Source: JAHEAO01 sp037968535
Lineage (GTDB): Bacteria; Pseudomonadota; Alphaproteobacteria; Rhodobacterales; Rhodobacteraceae
Assembly: GCA_037968535.1 (NCBI GenBank)
Contig: JBBKVT010000185.1
Span: 1-6,036, forward strand
Length of the DNA stretch: 6,036 nt
Reading direction: 5' to 3'
Positions 1 through 6,036 of the stretch are shown here, piece after piece. A program made the translations under genes and the position numbers. The notes under the pieces were generated by a model, which saw only the letters and a program-made list of their open reading frames with translations, did no database searches and was not told where the DNA came from. How positions within the stretch are numbered: position 1 is the first letter of the stretch; every line of letters starts with the position of its first letter.

Positions 1-12
1 CTAAACTAACGG

Positions 13-1155
13 CTACTCCGCCGCGATCTGCGCTGCCGCTGGCACTGCCACGGAGTGGCCGAAAAACAGCGTCTCATAACTCGCCAGCACGTCACCCCAG
101 CGGAAATCGCGGGAATGGCGCTGCCGCGCACCCATCCGGGCGGCGTATTGGACCAGATCGTTCTCGGCGAAGGCCCGGATATGGTCGGCACAGCTTTCGG
201 TATCGGTGAAGTACCGTTGGTCACAGCCGGCGGTCCAGCGGTTGAACGGGTTGTCATGCGCGATGACCGCATTGCCCGCGCCCAAAGCCTCGACCAGCGA
301 CGGGTTGGTGCCGCCCACCTGATGGCCGTGCATGTAGCCGCGCGCATGGAACCGCAGCGACCGCACTGTCTCGGTTTCATAGATCGCGCCGGGATAAAGC
401 GTCCGGTTGCCGCCTGCTGCGCGAACCCTGCGGTGATAGGCATTGTCCGGATCCAGACGCCCCAGCACCGCCAGATCGGTGTCGGTCCCGGCAGCGCGGT
501 GCGCCTGCACGATCTCGAGTATCGAATTTTCCGGCTCGACCCGCGCGATCGACACGAAATAGCGCCCCGGCGTCAGGCCCAGCGCCCGCACCGGCGCATC
601 GGATGCAGCGCCGATAATGTCAGAGCCATATGGGATCATGATCGCCTTGCTGCGACAGCGCTTTTCCACATGCGCCGCAATTTCTGGATGGTCGGCGATC
701 GGCGCGGTGGCCAGGTTGGACCCGATCACCTCGTTGAGAAACAGCCACAGCTTGGCGGGTTTCGACCATTTCTGCCGCTTCCACTCGACCCCGTCCATGT
801 TCATGAAAACCTGCCGCCCCTTCAGCCGTTGCAGCACATTGAAGATCGCGGTGTTGTAGCCCAGCACCAGATCGACGCCCGGCTGACCCAGCACATGGCG
901 CGCGCAGGCCAGATCGAACTGCATCGTGCCCGCGACACCGCCGCGGCTGGGGCAGAAATGCACCCGCTGGATGCCGTGCCAGTAATCCTCGCGCCCCGCG
1001 TGGTCGGCGGGATCGTCGGACTGGCAGTAGACTGTGACCGACACGCCCTGCGCCACCAGGTAAAGCGCCAGACGTTCGGCGAAGGTCTCGAACCCGCCAT
1101 GGGCGGCGGGGATGCCACGGGTGCCGAGGATGTTGAGATGCGGACGGTCGTTCAT
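13..1155 (-). CDS. DUF1972-containing GT4-type glycosyltransferase
   Basis: This 380-aa cytoplasmic protein probably transfers a sugar from a nucleotide-sugar donor to a growing lipid-linked surface polysaccharide unit. Residues 8-30 carry the DUF1972 signature (ILGTRGIPAAHGGFETFAER), known from rhamnosyltransferase-like enzymes. MDGVEW follows at 120-125, IPYGSD at 174-179, RVEPENS at 205-211, and the C-terminal donor-site block GGTNPSLVEALGAGNAVIAHD at about 281-301. The acceptor-side Glu of the usual E-x7-E motif is E289; the first position is Gly281, which I recall as normal for this subfamily. The frame is open upstream to an ATG at 1212, but the ATG at 1155 has AGGAG seven bases upstream and starts just before the conserved block, so I chose it. 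It is divergent from the flippase/polymerase pair, which supports a polysaccharide role. Donor sugar and linkage cannot be read from sequence. The family call is firm. Confidence 0.93.
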   Translation of the reverse strand: MNDRPHLNILGTRGIPAAHGGFETFAERLALYLVAQGVSVTVYCQSDDPADHAGREDYWHGIQRVHFCPSRGGVAGTMQFDLACARHVLGQPGVDLVLGYNTAIFNVLQRLKGRQVFMNMDGVEWKRQKWSKPAKLWLFLNEVIGSNLATAPIADHPEIAAHVEKRCRSKAIMIPYGSDIIGAASDAPVRALGLTPGRYFVSIARVEPENSILEIVQAHRAAGTDTDLAVLGRLDPDNAYHRRVRAAGGNRTLYPGAIYETETVRSLRFHARGYMHGHQVGGTNPSLVEALGAGNAVIAHDNPFNRWTAGCDQRYFTDTESCADHIRAFAENDLVQYAARMGARQRHSRDFRWGDVLASYETLFFGHSVAVPAAAQIAAE

Positions 1156-1162
1156 GCAAAGT

Positions 1163-1167
1163 CTCCT
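1163..1167 (-). promoter_or_regulatory. Ribosome binding site of the DUF1972 glycosyltransferase
   Basis: On the minus strand AGGAG lies seven bases before the ATG at 1155. It decides the start: the upstream in-frame ATG at 1212 would add 19 non-conserved residues. Confidence 0.8.
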
Positions 1168-1232
1168 GCCGGGGTGGCGCGATTCGGCAAAACCCGGCGC
1201 GACCTGTTGCATTCATCTAAAATGCGAACGAC

Positions 1233-1248
1233 TTAACGGCGGGTTAAC
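1233..1248 (+). promoter_or_regulatory. Putative CtrA binding site (TTAA-N7-TTAAC)
   Basis: TTAA at 1233-1236, a seven-base spacer (CGGCGGG) and TTAAC at 1244-1248 match the full CtrA recognition consensus of alphaproteobacteria exactly. It lies in the divergent region, 78 bp from the glycosyltransferase start and 46 bp from the flippase start, so CtrA could act on either or both. The second half-site is also part of the 8-bp palindrome GGTTAACC (1242-1249). I could not pair it with convincing -10/-35 elements, so whether it activates or represses is unknown. The match is seen directly; CtrA control is inferred and depends on the host being an alphaproteobacterium. Confidence 0.55.
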
Positions 1249-1294
1249 CACGGCAGAGTTAGCTGGCGCGACAAAGCAGGTGGAAAGGGCCGGC

Positions 1295-2602
1295 ATGACG
1301 CGTCTAAGACATCAGGCCCGAGCGACATTCGTGAGCAAGGTTCTGGCCGCGCTCATCAGCTACGGCTTTGCGATTCTGCTGGCCCGGGTGATGGCCCCCG
1401 AAGGCTTTGGCCAGGTCGCGTTCTTTCTCAACGCCGCGGTGCTTTTGTCGGTGCTGGGCGCCTGTGGTCAGCAGATCGCGATGGTTCGCTTCGTGCCGCC
1501 ATTGATGGCCTGGGGCGACCGCAAGGGCGCGCTGCCGGATTTCGTCGGGCTGGCTTATTGCCGCGCGATCCTGGGGGCCTTCGTGCTTTACGCCTTGGCG
1601 ATCGCGCTGGCGCTGTTGGGCGTATTCGCCGGCCTTGATCCATGGCTCGCGTCGATCGGCTTTGCGCTGATACCGGCGGTGGGATGGATCGACATCCAGT
1701 CGCATTTCGCACGCGGTCTGCAACGGGTATCACTGTCGCTGATCCCCAAGGAAATCCTGTGGCGCGGCACCGCCGGGCTCAGCTTGCTGGCAGCCTGGAT
1801 CTGGACCGACGGCCAGCCGCTGGACACCTCGGCGGTGCTGTTGGTGCTTCTGGTCGCGCTGGTGCTGGTCGCGACGGCGCAGGGCGCGGTTCTGGAACGG
1901 CTGGCCGGGTTCCGGCCCAGGTTCTGCTGGCGGACCGGGCGGCAGGAAGCCCGCGAATGGCGAATTGCGGCGGTGCCGTTCTGGATCACCTCGGTGTCCA
2001 ACATCTTCCTGTCGAATGCCGATGTGATGACGGTCGCCTTGCTGTTCGGCCCGGCCGAGACCGGAATTTATTTCGCTGCCAACCGGCTGGCGCAGCTTCT
2101 GGGCTTTTTCGTCGTCAGCCAGAATGTCGTGATCGGCCCGCACCTTGCGCGGGTCTGGGCCTCGGGCGATGCGCGCGAGGTTGCCACCATCGTGCACCGC
2201 GCCACACGCGCCGCTACCCTGCCGACGCTGGCGACGGGGGCCGCGATGATGGTCGGCGCACCGCTTTTGCTGGGTCTGTTCGGGCCGGGCTTTGAAACCG
2301 CAGTTCCGGTGCTTCAGGTTCTGGTGCTGACAGGGATCGTGGCCGCTGCCGGGGGACCGGCGGACATCACGCTCAATATGTGCGGCCACGACCGCGCGGC
2401 GATGCGGATCAGCGCGATCAATCTGGCGCTGGCCGCCGCCGGGCTGGGTCTGGGCGGCGTGTTTGGCGGCACCCTTGGGGTCGCGCTCGCGGTTCTAGCG
2501 GCAACCGCGCTGCGCAAGGCGATGTACTGGGCGATGCTGCGCCAGCTGATGGGGCTGCGGAGCGACGTTCTGGCACCCGAGCCCCGTCCGGCGAGCGTCT
2601 GA
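1295..2602 (+). CDS. Wzx-type flippase (MOP superfamily polysaccharide exporter)
   Basis: A 435-aa polytopic inner-membrane protein that probably flips an undecaprenyl-linked oligosaccharide unit from cytoplasm to periplasm. About 12 hydrophobic segments can be picked out (roughly 13-32, 42-60, 85-110, 117-130, 155-170, 178-198, 228-250, 258-282, 308-330, 335-353, 372-392, 394-412). Family landmarks are LLARVMAPEGFGQVAF near 28-43, NADVMTVALLFGPAETGIY near 241-259, and LLGLFGPGFETAVPVLQVL near 325-343. Length is normal for Wzx. The frame is open upstream to an ATG at 1112, but that would overlap the divergent gene; the ATG at 1295 is preceded by a purine-rich GGAAAGGG (1282-1289) and directly precedes the first conserved amphipathic/TM segment. 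A GTG at 1331 is an alternative with no visible SD. It ends one base before the polymerase start, implying co-translation. Substrate is unknown. Confidence 0.9.
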   Translation: MTRLRHQARATFVSKVLAALISYGFAILLARVMAPEGFGQVAFFLNAAVLLSVLGACGQQIAMVRFVPPLMAWGDRKGALPDFVGLAYCRAILGAFVLYALAIALALLGVFAGLDPWLASIGFALIPAVGWIDIQSHFARGLQRVSLSLIPKEILWRGTAGLSLLAAWIWTDGQPLDTSAVLLVLLVALVLVATAQGAVLERLAGFRPRFCWRTGRQEAREWRIAAVPFWITSVSNIFLSNADVMTVALLFGPAETGIYFAANRLAQLLGFFVVSQNVVIGPHLARVWASGDAREVATIVHRATRAATLPTLATGAAMMVGAPLLLGLFGPGFETAVPVLQVLVLTGIVAAAGGPADITLNMCGHDRAAMRISAINLALAAAGLGLGGVFGGTLGVALAVLAATALRKAMYWAMLRQLMGLRSDVLAPEPRPASV

Positions 2603-2603
2603 C

Positions 2604-3965
2604 ATGGCCGCGACATCCATTCGCTACGCCGCGACTACCGCCGCGCCGTGGACCGGCAGCACCGGGCTCGGCATCGCCCCGGCGCGGATCATCCTTTGCC
2701 TGATCGCGTTTCGCTGGTTGGCCGGGATCGCCGACAATCTGGGCGCGCGCGGCGCATCCGAAGACGCAGCGATCACCATGCTGGGCGTCCTGGCATTCCT
2801 GTTTCTTACCCGGATGCGGCTGGCCCGCGACGCCGTCTGGCTGGTCGCCGGATTGCTGGCCTGGCTCTTCGCCGCAACGATGTCGGCGCTGGCAACCCCG
2901 ATGCCGCGCCCGTTGGAAGCTGCAGCACTGCTGACCCTGCTCTCGCTCTACGCGCTCACCGCCGAGGCGACACTGGCGCATCTGCGCAGCCCCCGTGGCC
3001 TTGCCGCAATACGGGTCTTTTTGACCGGGTTCCTGCTGGTCGGCGCGGCGCTGTCGGTGTGGCAGGTGACGCAAGGCGCCGGTTTCGTCGATCCGGGCAA
3101 ACCCGGCGTGATCCGCGCCTTCGGCAGCGACGTGCACCCGGTGTCGTTTGCATTACAGGCGCTGGCTGCGATGCTGGCGCTCGAGGTGATCCGGGTGAAG
3201 ACCGGCCGCGCGTTCAACGGGCTTCACGCAACACTTCTGGCCTGCGGCGCGCTGGCGCTGTATCTCACCTACGCCCGCACCGCCTGGGTCATGGCGCTAC
3301 TGATCGCGGCGGTGCTCGCGTGGCGGCGTAGCGGTGGCCTGCAACGGCTGGCATTGATCGCGGTGGCGCTGCCTGCCGGTATCGGCGCGCTGAGCCTGTC
3401 GGACCGGTTCGCCGATCTGGCCAGCCTGCCGACCTTCTGGCACAACTTCAGCTTTGCCGAGACGGTATTCGATTACCGCTACATCGACAATTCCGTCAGC
3501 TGGCGTATCGTGAACTGGTCCTACGGCCTGCAACAGGCGCTGGAACGCCCGCTGCTAGGCTTCGGTCCTGGCCAGTCGGCCTATGCCAGCCAGTTCAGTC
3601 TGGAAATGCACAACATCCTTCTGGAAGCGCTGTTCGAGGGCGGGATTCTGGGTCTCGCAGCCGTCTCGATGGTGCTACTGGCGCTGCTGGGGCTGCACCG
3701 GAACCTGCCCGCCGCTACACCCGCCGACCGCCACGCCCGCGCGCTTGCGAACGGGTTCGGGGCGGCGCTTTTGCTGGCGGTGCTGTTTTCGACTAGCCTT
3801 GTCGATCAACTGATGACTGTGGTGCTCTATCTCTTGCTGCTCGCATCTGCCAGCACCCCGAGCATCACCGAAACTGCGCGGCGCACGCTTACGTGGCTGC
3901 CGCCGTCCGGATCGCCCGGATGTTCGCGCCGTAGGCCGCCGGATCCGACACAGACCCACCCTTGA
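2604..3965 (+). CDS. O-antigen polymerase/ligase family protein (Wzy_C, Wzy or WaaL type)
   Basis: A 453-aa polytopic membrane protein, probably joining lipid-linked repeat units in the periplasm (Wzy) or transferring glycan to a lipid acceptor (WaaL). Both belong to the Wzy_C family and sequence alone does not separate them; the adjacent flippase favours polymerase. Roughly ten to twelve hydrophobic segments are seen, with a large loop at about 266-340. Family marks are LTYARTAWV at 221-229, SWRIVNWSYGL at 299-309, LLGFGPG at 317-323 and MHNILLEALFEGGILGL at 335-351, with the typical His-Asn pair at 336-337. The start ATG is one base past the flippase stop (TGACATG) and has only a weak purine run ahead, so translational coupling is likely. 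The last 25 residues, Pro/Arg/Ser-rich and non-membrane, are read antisense to the end of rpe and look like run-on sequence beyond the last TM segment (about 384-415). Confidence 0.88.
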   Translation: MAATSIRYAATTAAPWTGSTGLGIAPARIILCLIAFRWLAGIADNLGARGASEDAAITMLGVLAFLFLTRMRLARDAVWLVAGLLAWLFAATMSALATPMPRPLEAAALLTLLSLYALTAEATLAHLRSPRGLAAIRVFLTGFLLVGAALSVWQVTQGAGFVDPGKPGVIRAFGSDVHPVSFALQALAAMLALEVIRVKTGRAFNGLHATLLACGALALYLTYARTAWVMALLIAAVLAWRRSGGLQRLALIAVALPAGIGALSLSDRFADLASLPTFWHNFSFAETVFDYRYIDNSVSWRIVNWSYGLQQALERPLLGFGPGQSAYASQFSLEMHNILLEALFEGGILGLAAVSMVLLALLGLHRNLPAATPADRHARALANGFGAALLLAVLFSTSLVDQLMTVVLYLLLLASASTPSITETARRTLTWLPPSGSPGCSRRRPPDPTQTHP

Positions 3966-4572
3966 ACACCGCCGACCCCGCCACCAGCACATCCGCGCCC
4001 GCCGCGACAACCAGCGGCGCGGTGGTCGGATCGACACCGCCGTCGATCTCGATATGCACCGGTCGGTCGCCAATCATCGCGCGAATGTCGCGGACCTTCT
4101 GAACGCAGGAATGGATGAACTTCTGACCACCGAAGCCGGGGTTCACCGTCATCACGCAAACCAGATCCACCATATCCAGAAGCGGCTCCAGCAAGCTTGC
4201 CGGGGTGCCGGGGTTCAGCGCCAGCCCTGCCTTGCAACCCGCACCGCGGATCGCCTGCAGCGTGCGGTGGATATGAGGCCCGGCCTCGACATGCGCGGTC
4301 AGGATATCCGCGCCAGCCATGGCGAAGGCGTCGATATAGGGGTCGACCGGCGCGATCATCAGATGCACGTCCATTACCCCCTTTATATGCGGACGAATCG
4401 CGGCGCACATCGCAGGGCCAAAGGTGATGTTGGGCACAAAATGCCCGTCCATCACATCCACATGGACCCAGTCGGCACCTTGCGCCTCGATCGCCTCACA
4501 CTCCCGCCCGAAATCAGCGAAATCGGCGGCGAGGATCGACGGGGCAATCTTGAGTCTGCGGTCAAAGGTCAT
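3889..4572 (-). CDS. rpe: Ribulose-phosphate 3-epimerase
   Basis: Interconverts D-ribulose 5-phosphate and D-xylulose 5-phosphate in the pentose phosphate pathway (and the Calvin cycle where present); soluble, cytoplasmic TIM barrel. At 227 aa it has standard length and all signature blocks: APSILAADF at 10-18 with Ser12; VHVDVMDGHFVPNITFG at 36-52 with metal ligands His37 and Asp39; DVHLM at 68-72 with His70; LNPGTP at 119-124; VMTVNPGFGGQKF at 140-152; IEIDGGV at 174-180 with catalytic Asp177; and the phosphate-binding GADVLVAGSAVF. The ATG at 4572 has AGGAG eight bases upstream; an in-frame ATG eight codons earlier (4596) lacks this spacing. It follows the FAD oxidoreductase on the same strand after 112 bp and runs 77 bp into the converging wzy-like gene. 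No cbb genes are nearby, so a general housekeeping role is more likely than a dedicated Calvin-cycle copy. Confidence 0.97.
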   Translation of the reverse strand: MTFDRRLKIAPSILAADFADFGRECEAIEAQGADWVHVDVMDGHFVPNITFGPAMCAAIRPHIKGVMDVHLMIAPVDPYIDAFAMAGADILTAHVEAGPHIHRTLQAIRGAGCKAGLALNPGTPASLLEPLLDMVDLVCVMTVNPGFGGQKFIHSCVQKVRDIRAMIGDRPVHIEIDGGVDPTTAPLVVAAGADVLVAGSAVFKGGSVSDPAAYGANIRAIRTAAAT

Positions 4573-4580
4573 GGCGGCGG

Positions 4581-4585
4581 CTCCT
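4581..4585 (-). promoter_or_regulatory. Ribosome binding site of rpe
   Basis: On the minus strand AGGAG lies eight bases before the ATG at 4572 and decides between it and the in-frame ATG at 4596. Confidence 0.8.
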
Positions 4586-4654
4586 GTCCGGGTCATCGGT
4601 CTGCCCTGCGGGGGGCGTGCGGGTCGGCGCACTCTACAACCCCACTCAGCAAAG

Positions 4655-4676
4655 CGCGATGCGATAGGTCGCCGCG
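4655..4676 (-). terminator. Hairpin after the FAD oxidoreductase stop (weak terminator or attenuator)
   Basis: On the minus strand, eight bases past the TGA at 4685-4687, CGCG+GCGA pairs with TCGC+CGCG around a four-base loop, with a two-base AT bulge (4659-4660) between the two halves of the stem: eight G/C-rich pairs in total. It is followed only by CTTTG, so the U-tract is too short for a textbook rho-independent terminator. It could stabilise the 3' end of the upstream message or cause partial termination before rpe. Confidence 0.35.
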
Positions 4677-4684
4677 TTGTATCC

Positions 4685-5902
4685 TCAAATGATTGCGATC
4701 TCTCGGGTGGGTTCTTGCGCCAATACCCGGTCAAAGTGCAGTTGCCGCATGTCAAGGCTGCGATAGGTTCCGTGGCAAATCCATTCCGCCGTCGCACGCC
4801 CCATCGCCGGGGACTGCTGCAGCCCGTGACCCGAAAAGCCGTTCACAAACATAAAGTTGGACAGCTCTGGATGCGGCCCTACCACGGCGTTCTGGTCGAG
4901 CGTGTTAAAGGCGTAGTGCCCCGCCCATTCCCGCAGCACGCGGATCGCCTCGAACTGTGGAATGCGGTTGGCAAGGGCGGGCCAGATCTTGTCCTCCCAC
5001 AGGCTCAGATCCATTGCGAAATCGTCTGGATCGACGGCGAGGTCCACATCAGCATGGCCGCCCGCCATATAGGTTAGCGCCCCGTCTTGCCGGACATGAA
5101 CGCCCGAGGGGTCGATGGTGAGCGGCAGGGGCCGGTCAAGTGGCCGCTCTGCCGAGAAAACCCATGTGAACCGTTTGCGCGGCTCTACTGGCAGGTCGAT
5201 CCCGGCCATCGCTGCAACACCTGCCGCACGTGGCCCGGCGCAGTTGACCACCGTGCCACAAGCCACGACCTCTCCTGATGCGAGCGTGATGCTTGTGATC
5301 CGGTCGCCCTGCCGGTCCATCGCCACAACAGAGTTTGCCAAATATTCAACACCCGCCTCGCGCGCCTGCCTGCGGAACCAGTCAAAGACGGTGATGCCGT
5401 CCCAGTACCCTTCGTCTAAAGTGTTGATCGACCCGAGGACAATGTCGTCGAGTGCGTAGAACGGATAAGCGGCCGCAATCTCAGCCGCCGTCAGCAACCG
5501 CGTCCCGGCCCCGGCGGCAGCCTGCACGACGTGCGCCGTCCGCAGCCGGTCTGCTGCAGCCTCGGAATCCGCGAGGTAGAGATAACCGAAATTCTGGATG
5601 CGCAATTCCGGCACGCGGGCATCATCGCCCATGAACCCACGCAGGTTGTGGATAAACTCTGCCCCGAACTGCGAGATACGAACGTTTACGTCAGTCGAGA
5701 ATTGCTGCCGGATGCAGGAATTCGTATGTGCGGTAGAGCAGAATTCGTAACGCGGATCGCGCTCTACCACGAGGATCGTGCCGTCGAAATCAGGCGTGTG
5801 ACTGAGGAACCAAGCCACTGATGACCCCATCATCGCGCCGCCGACAATGACCACGTCATAGGAGAAATGGCGAGGCGTGCCAACGATGGGGGCCAGGGCC
5901 AT
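4685..5902 (-). CDS. FAD-dependent oxidoreductase, DAO family (FOXRED1/sarcosine-oxidase-like)
   Basis: A 405-aa flavoprotein of the glycine/D-amino-acid/sarcosine oxidase superfamily that probably oxidises a secondary or D-amine substrate. The N-terminal Rossmann fold is at 15-33 (YDVVIVGGAMMGSSVAWFL), with the FAD ribose-binding Glu47 in VVERD. IRQQFS is at 64-69, the second FAD block VVNCAGPRAAG at 218-228, and the C-terminal block has EWAGHYAFNTLDQNAVVGPH (325-344) and NGFSGHGLQQSPAMGRA (354-370). These last blocks closely resemble what I recall of mitochondrial FOXRED1 and its bacterial relatives. The middle Gly of GxGxxG is Ala23. There is no signal peptide. The ATG at 5902 has GGAG six bases upstream; a TTG at 5914 would only add four residues and overlaps the SD. 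A frame ending in a membrane helix stops 21 bp upstream, suggesting an operon. The exact substrate cannot be told from sequence. Confidence 0.9.
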   Translation of the reverse strand: MALAPIVGTPRHFSYDVVIVGGAMMGSSVAWFLSHTPDFDGTILVVERDPRYEFCSTAHTNSCIRQQFSTDVNVRISQFGAEFIHNLRGFMGDDARVPELRIQNFGYLYLADSEAAADRLRTAHVVQAAAGAGTRLLTAAEIAAAYPFYALDDIVLGSINTLDEGYWDGITVFDWFRRQAREAGVEYLANSVVAMDRQGDRITSITLASGEVVACGTVVNCAGPRAAGVAAMAGIDLPVEPRKRFTWVFSAERPLDRPLPLTIDPSGVHVRQDGALTYMAGGHADVDLAVDPDDFAMDLSLWEDKIWPALANRIPQFEAIRVLREWAGHYAFNTLDQNAVVGPHPELSNFMFVNGFSGHGLQQSPAMGRATAEWICHGTYRSLDMRQLHFDRVLAQEPTREIAII

Positions 5903-5908
5903 GCGCGT

Positions 5909-5912
5909 CTCC
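5909..5912 (-). promoter_or_regulatory. Ribosome binding site of the FAD oxidoreductase
   Basis: GGAG on the minus strand, six bases before the ATG at 5902. It favours that start over the in-frame TTG at 5914, whose first codons would include the SD itself. Confidence 0.7.
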
Positions 5913-5923
5913 AATCGCCAAGT

Positions 5924-6036
5924 CTAGGTCAGGACCAGCACCAGAATGATGGAGCAAACGGCGCCCCAAATCACGGTGTTCACCCACATGCGCAGGATCT
6001 GCCGGTTGTCCGAATCCTTCGGCAAGCCTGCGAGAG
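5924..6036 (-). CDS. Partial: C-terminus of an unrecognised membrane protein
   Basis: The minus strand holds a frame open from the window edge to a TAG at 5924-5926, giving the last 36 residues of a protein whose start is outside. The sequence is polar at first (GLPKDSDNRQILRM) and ends in a hydrophobic stretch of about 20 residues (from MWVNTVIWGAV to LVLVLT), a good C-terminal transmembrane helix. Basic residues before it suggest the preceding part is cytoplasmic. It stops 21 bp before the FAD oxidoreductase ATG on the same strand, consistent with an operon. I do not recognise the family. Being short, it could also be a chance open frame, though the hydrophobic end and close spacing argue against that. 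Confidence 0.5.
   Translation of the reverse strand, partial: LAGLPKDSDNRQILRMWVNTVIWGAVCSIILVLVLT

Noticed and set aside
1218..1223. A -10-like TAAAAT on the plus strand in the divergent region
   Set aside because: It is five of six to the consensus, but the sequence 16-18 bp upstream is GC-rich and unlike a -35, so no promoter was called.
55..1236. A 393-codon plus-strand open frame spanning nearly the whole glycosyltransferase gene
   Set aside because: It is antisense to a gene with clear family motifs; its translation is rich in Arg, His and Pro without recognisable domains. Long antisense frames are expected at this GC content.
1112..1294. A longer N-terminus for the flippase starting at the ATG at 1112
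   Set aside because: It would overlap the divergent glycosyltransferase start, read through the CtrA-like box, and add 61 residues with no flippase-like character; the ATG at 1295 has a purine-rich upstream region.
3871..3885. A small hairpin (TGCG/CGCA, loop of three) followed by GTTT just after the rpe stop
   Set aside because: A four-pair stem and three T residues are too weak to call a terminator; it also lies inside the wzy-like coding sequence.
4631..4636. A -10-like TAGAGT (minus strand) upstream of rpe
   Set aside because: It matches only four of six consensus positions, and no TTGACA-like -35 lies at 16-18 bp; too weak to call an rpe promoter.
4054..4692. A 212-codon plus-strand open frame opposite rpe
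   Set aside because: It is a shadow of rpe, whose full set of catalytic and signature motifs is on the minus strand.

Overview
This looks like a chromosomal segment of a high-GC alphaproteobacterium, most plausibly of the Rhodobacterales. The evidence is the very GC-rich coding sequence, a FOXRED1/sarcosine-oxidase-type FAD protein with the GGAMMGSS dinucleotide-binding variant, and a perfect match to the alphaproteobacterial CtrA box (TTAA-N7-TTAAC). The assignment is inferred from family resemblance and was not tested by a database search.

Left part (13-3965): cell-surface polysaccharide genes. A GT4-type glycosyltransferase with a DUF1972 N-terminal domain lies on the minus strand (13-1155). 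A 139-bp divergent intergenic region with the CtrA-like box separates it from a tight two-gene plus-strand unit: a Wzx/MOP-type flippase (1295-2602) and, after a single base, a Wzy/WaaL-family polymerase or ligase (2604-3965). Together they fit a Wzx/Wzy-dependent pathway: the glycosyltransferase helps build a lipid-linked repeat unit, Wzx flips it to the periplasm and the Wzy_C protein polymerises it or ligates it. The initiating phosphoglycosyltransferase, chain-length regulator and export genes are not in this window and may lie to the left.

Right part (3889-6036): a minus-strand run of metabolic genes. An open-ended frame encoding a C-terminal membrane helix (5924-6036) is followed after 21 bp by a FAD-dependent DAO-family oxidoreductase (4685-5902). 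After 112 bp containing a hairpin comes ribulose-phosphate 3-epimerase, rpe (3889-4572). The wzy-like gene and rpe converge and overlap by 77 bp, so there is no spacer or ordinary terminator at the junction between the polysaccharide block and the housekeeping block.

No mobile element, CRISPR array, tRNA/rRNA, riboswitch or clearly new multi-gene system is visible. The best leads are the CtrA-like site, which would link surface polysaccharide to cell-cycle or lifestyle control, and the convergent gene overlap.
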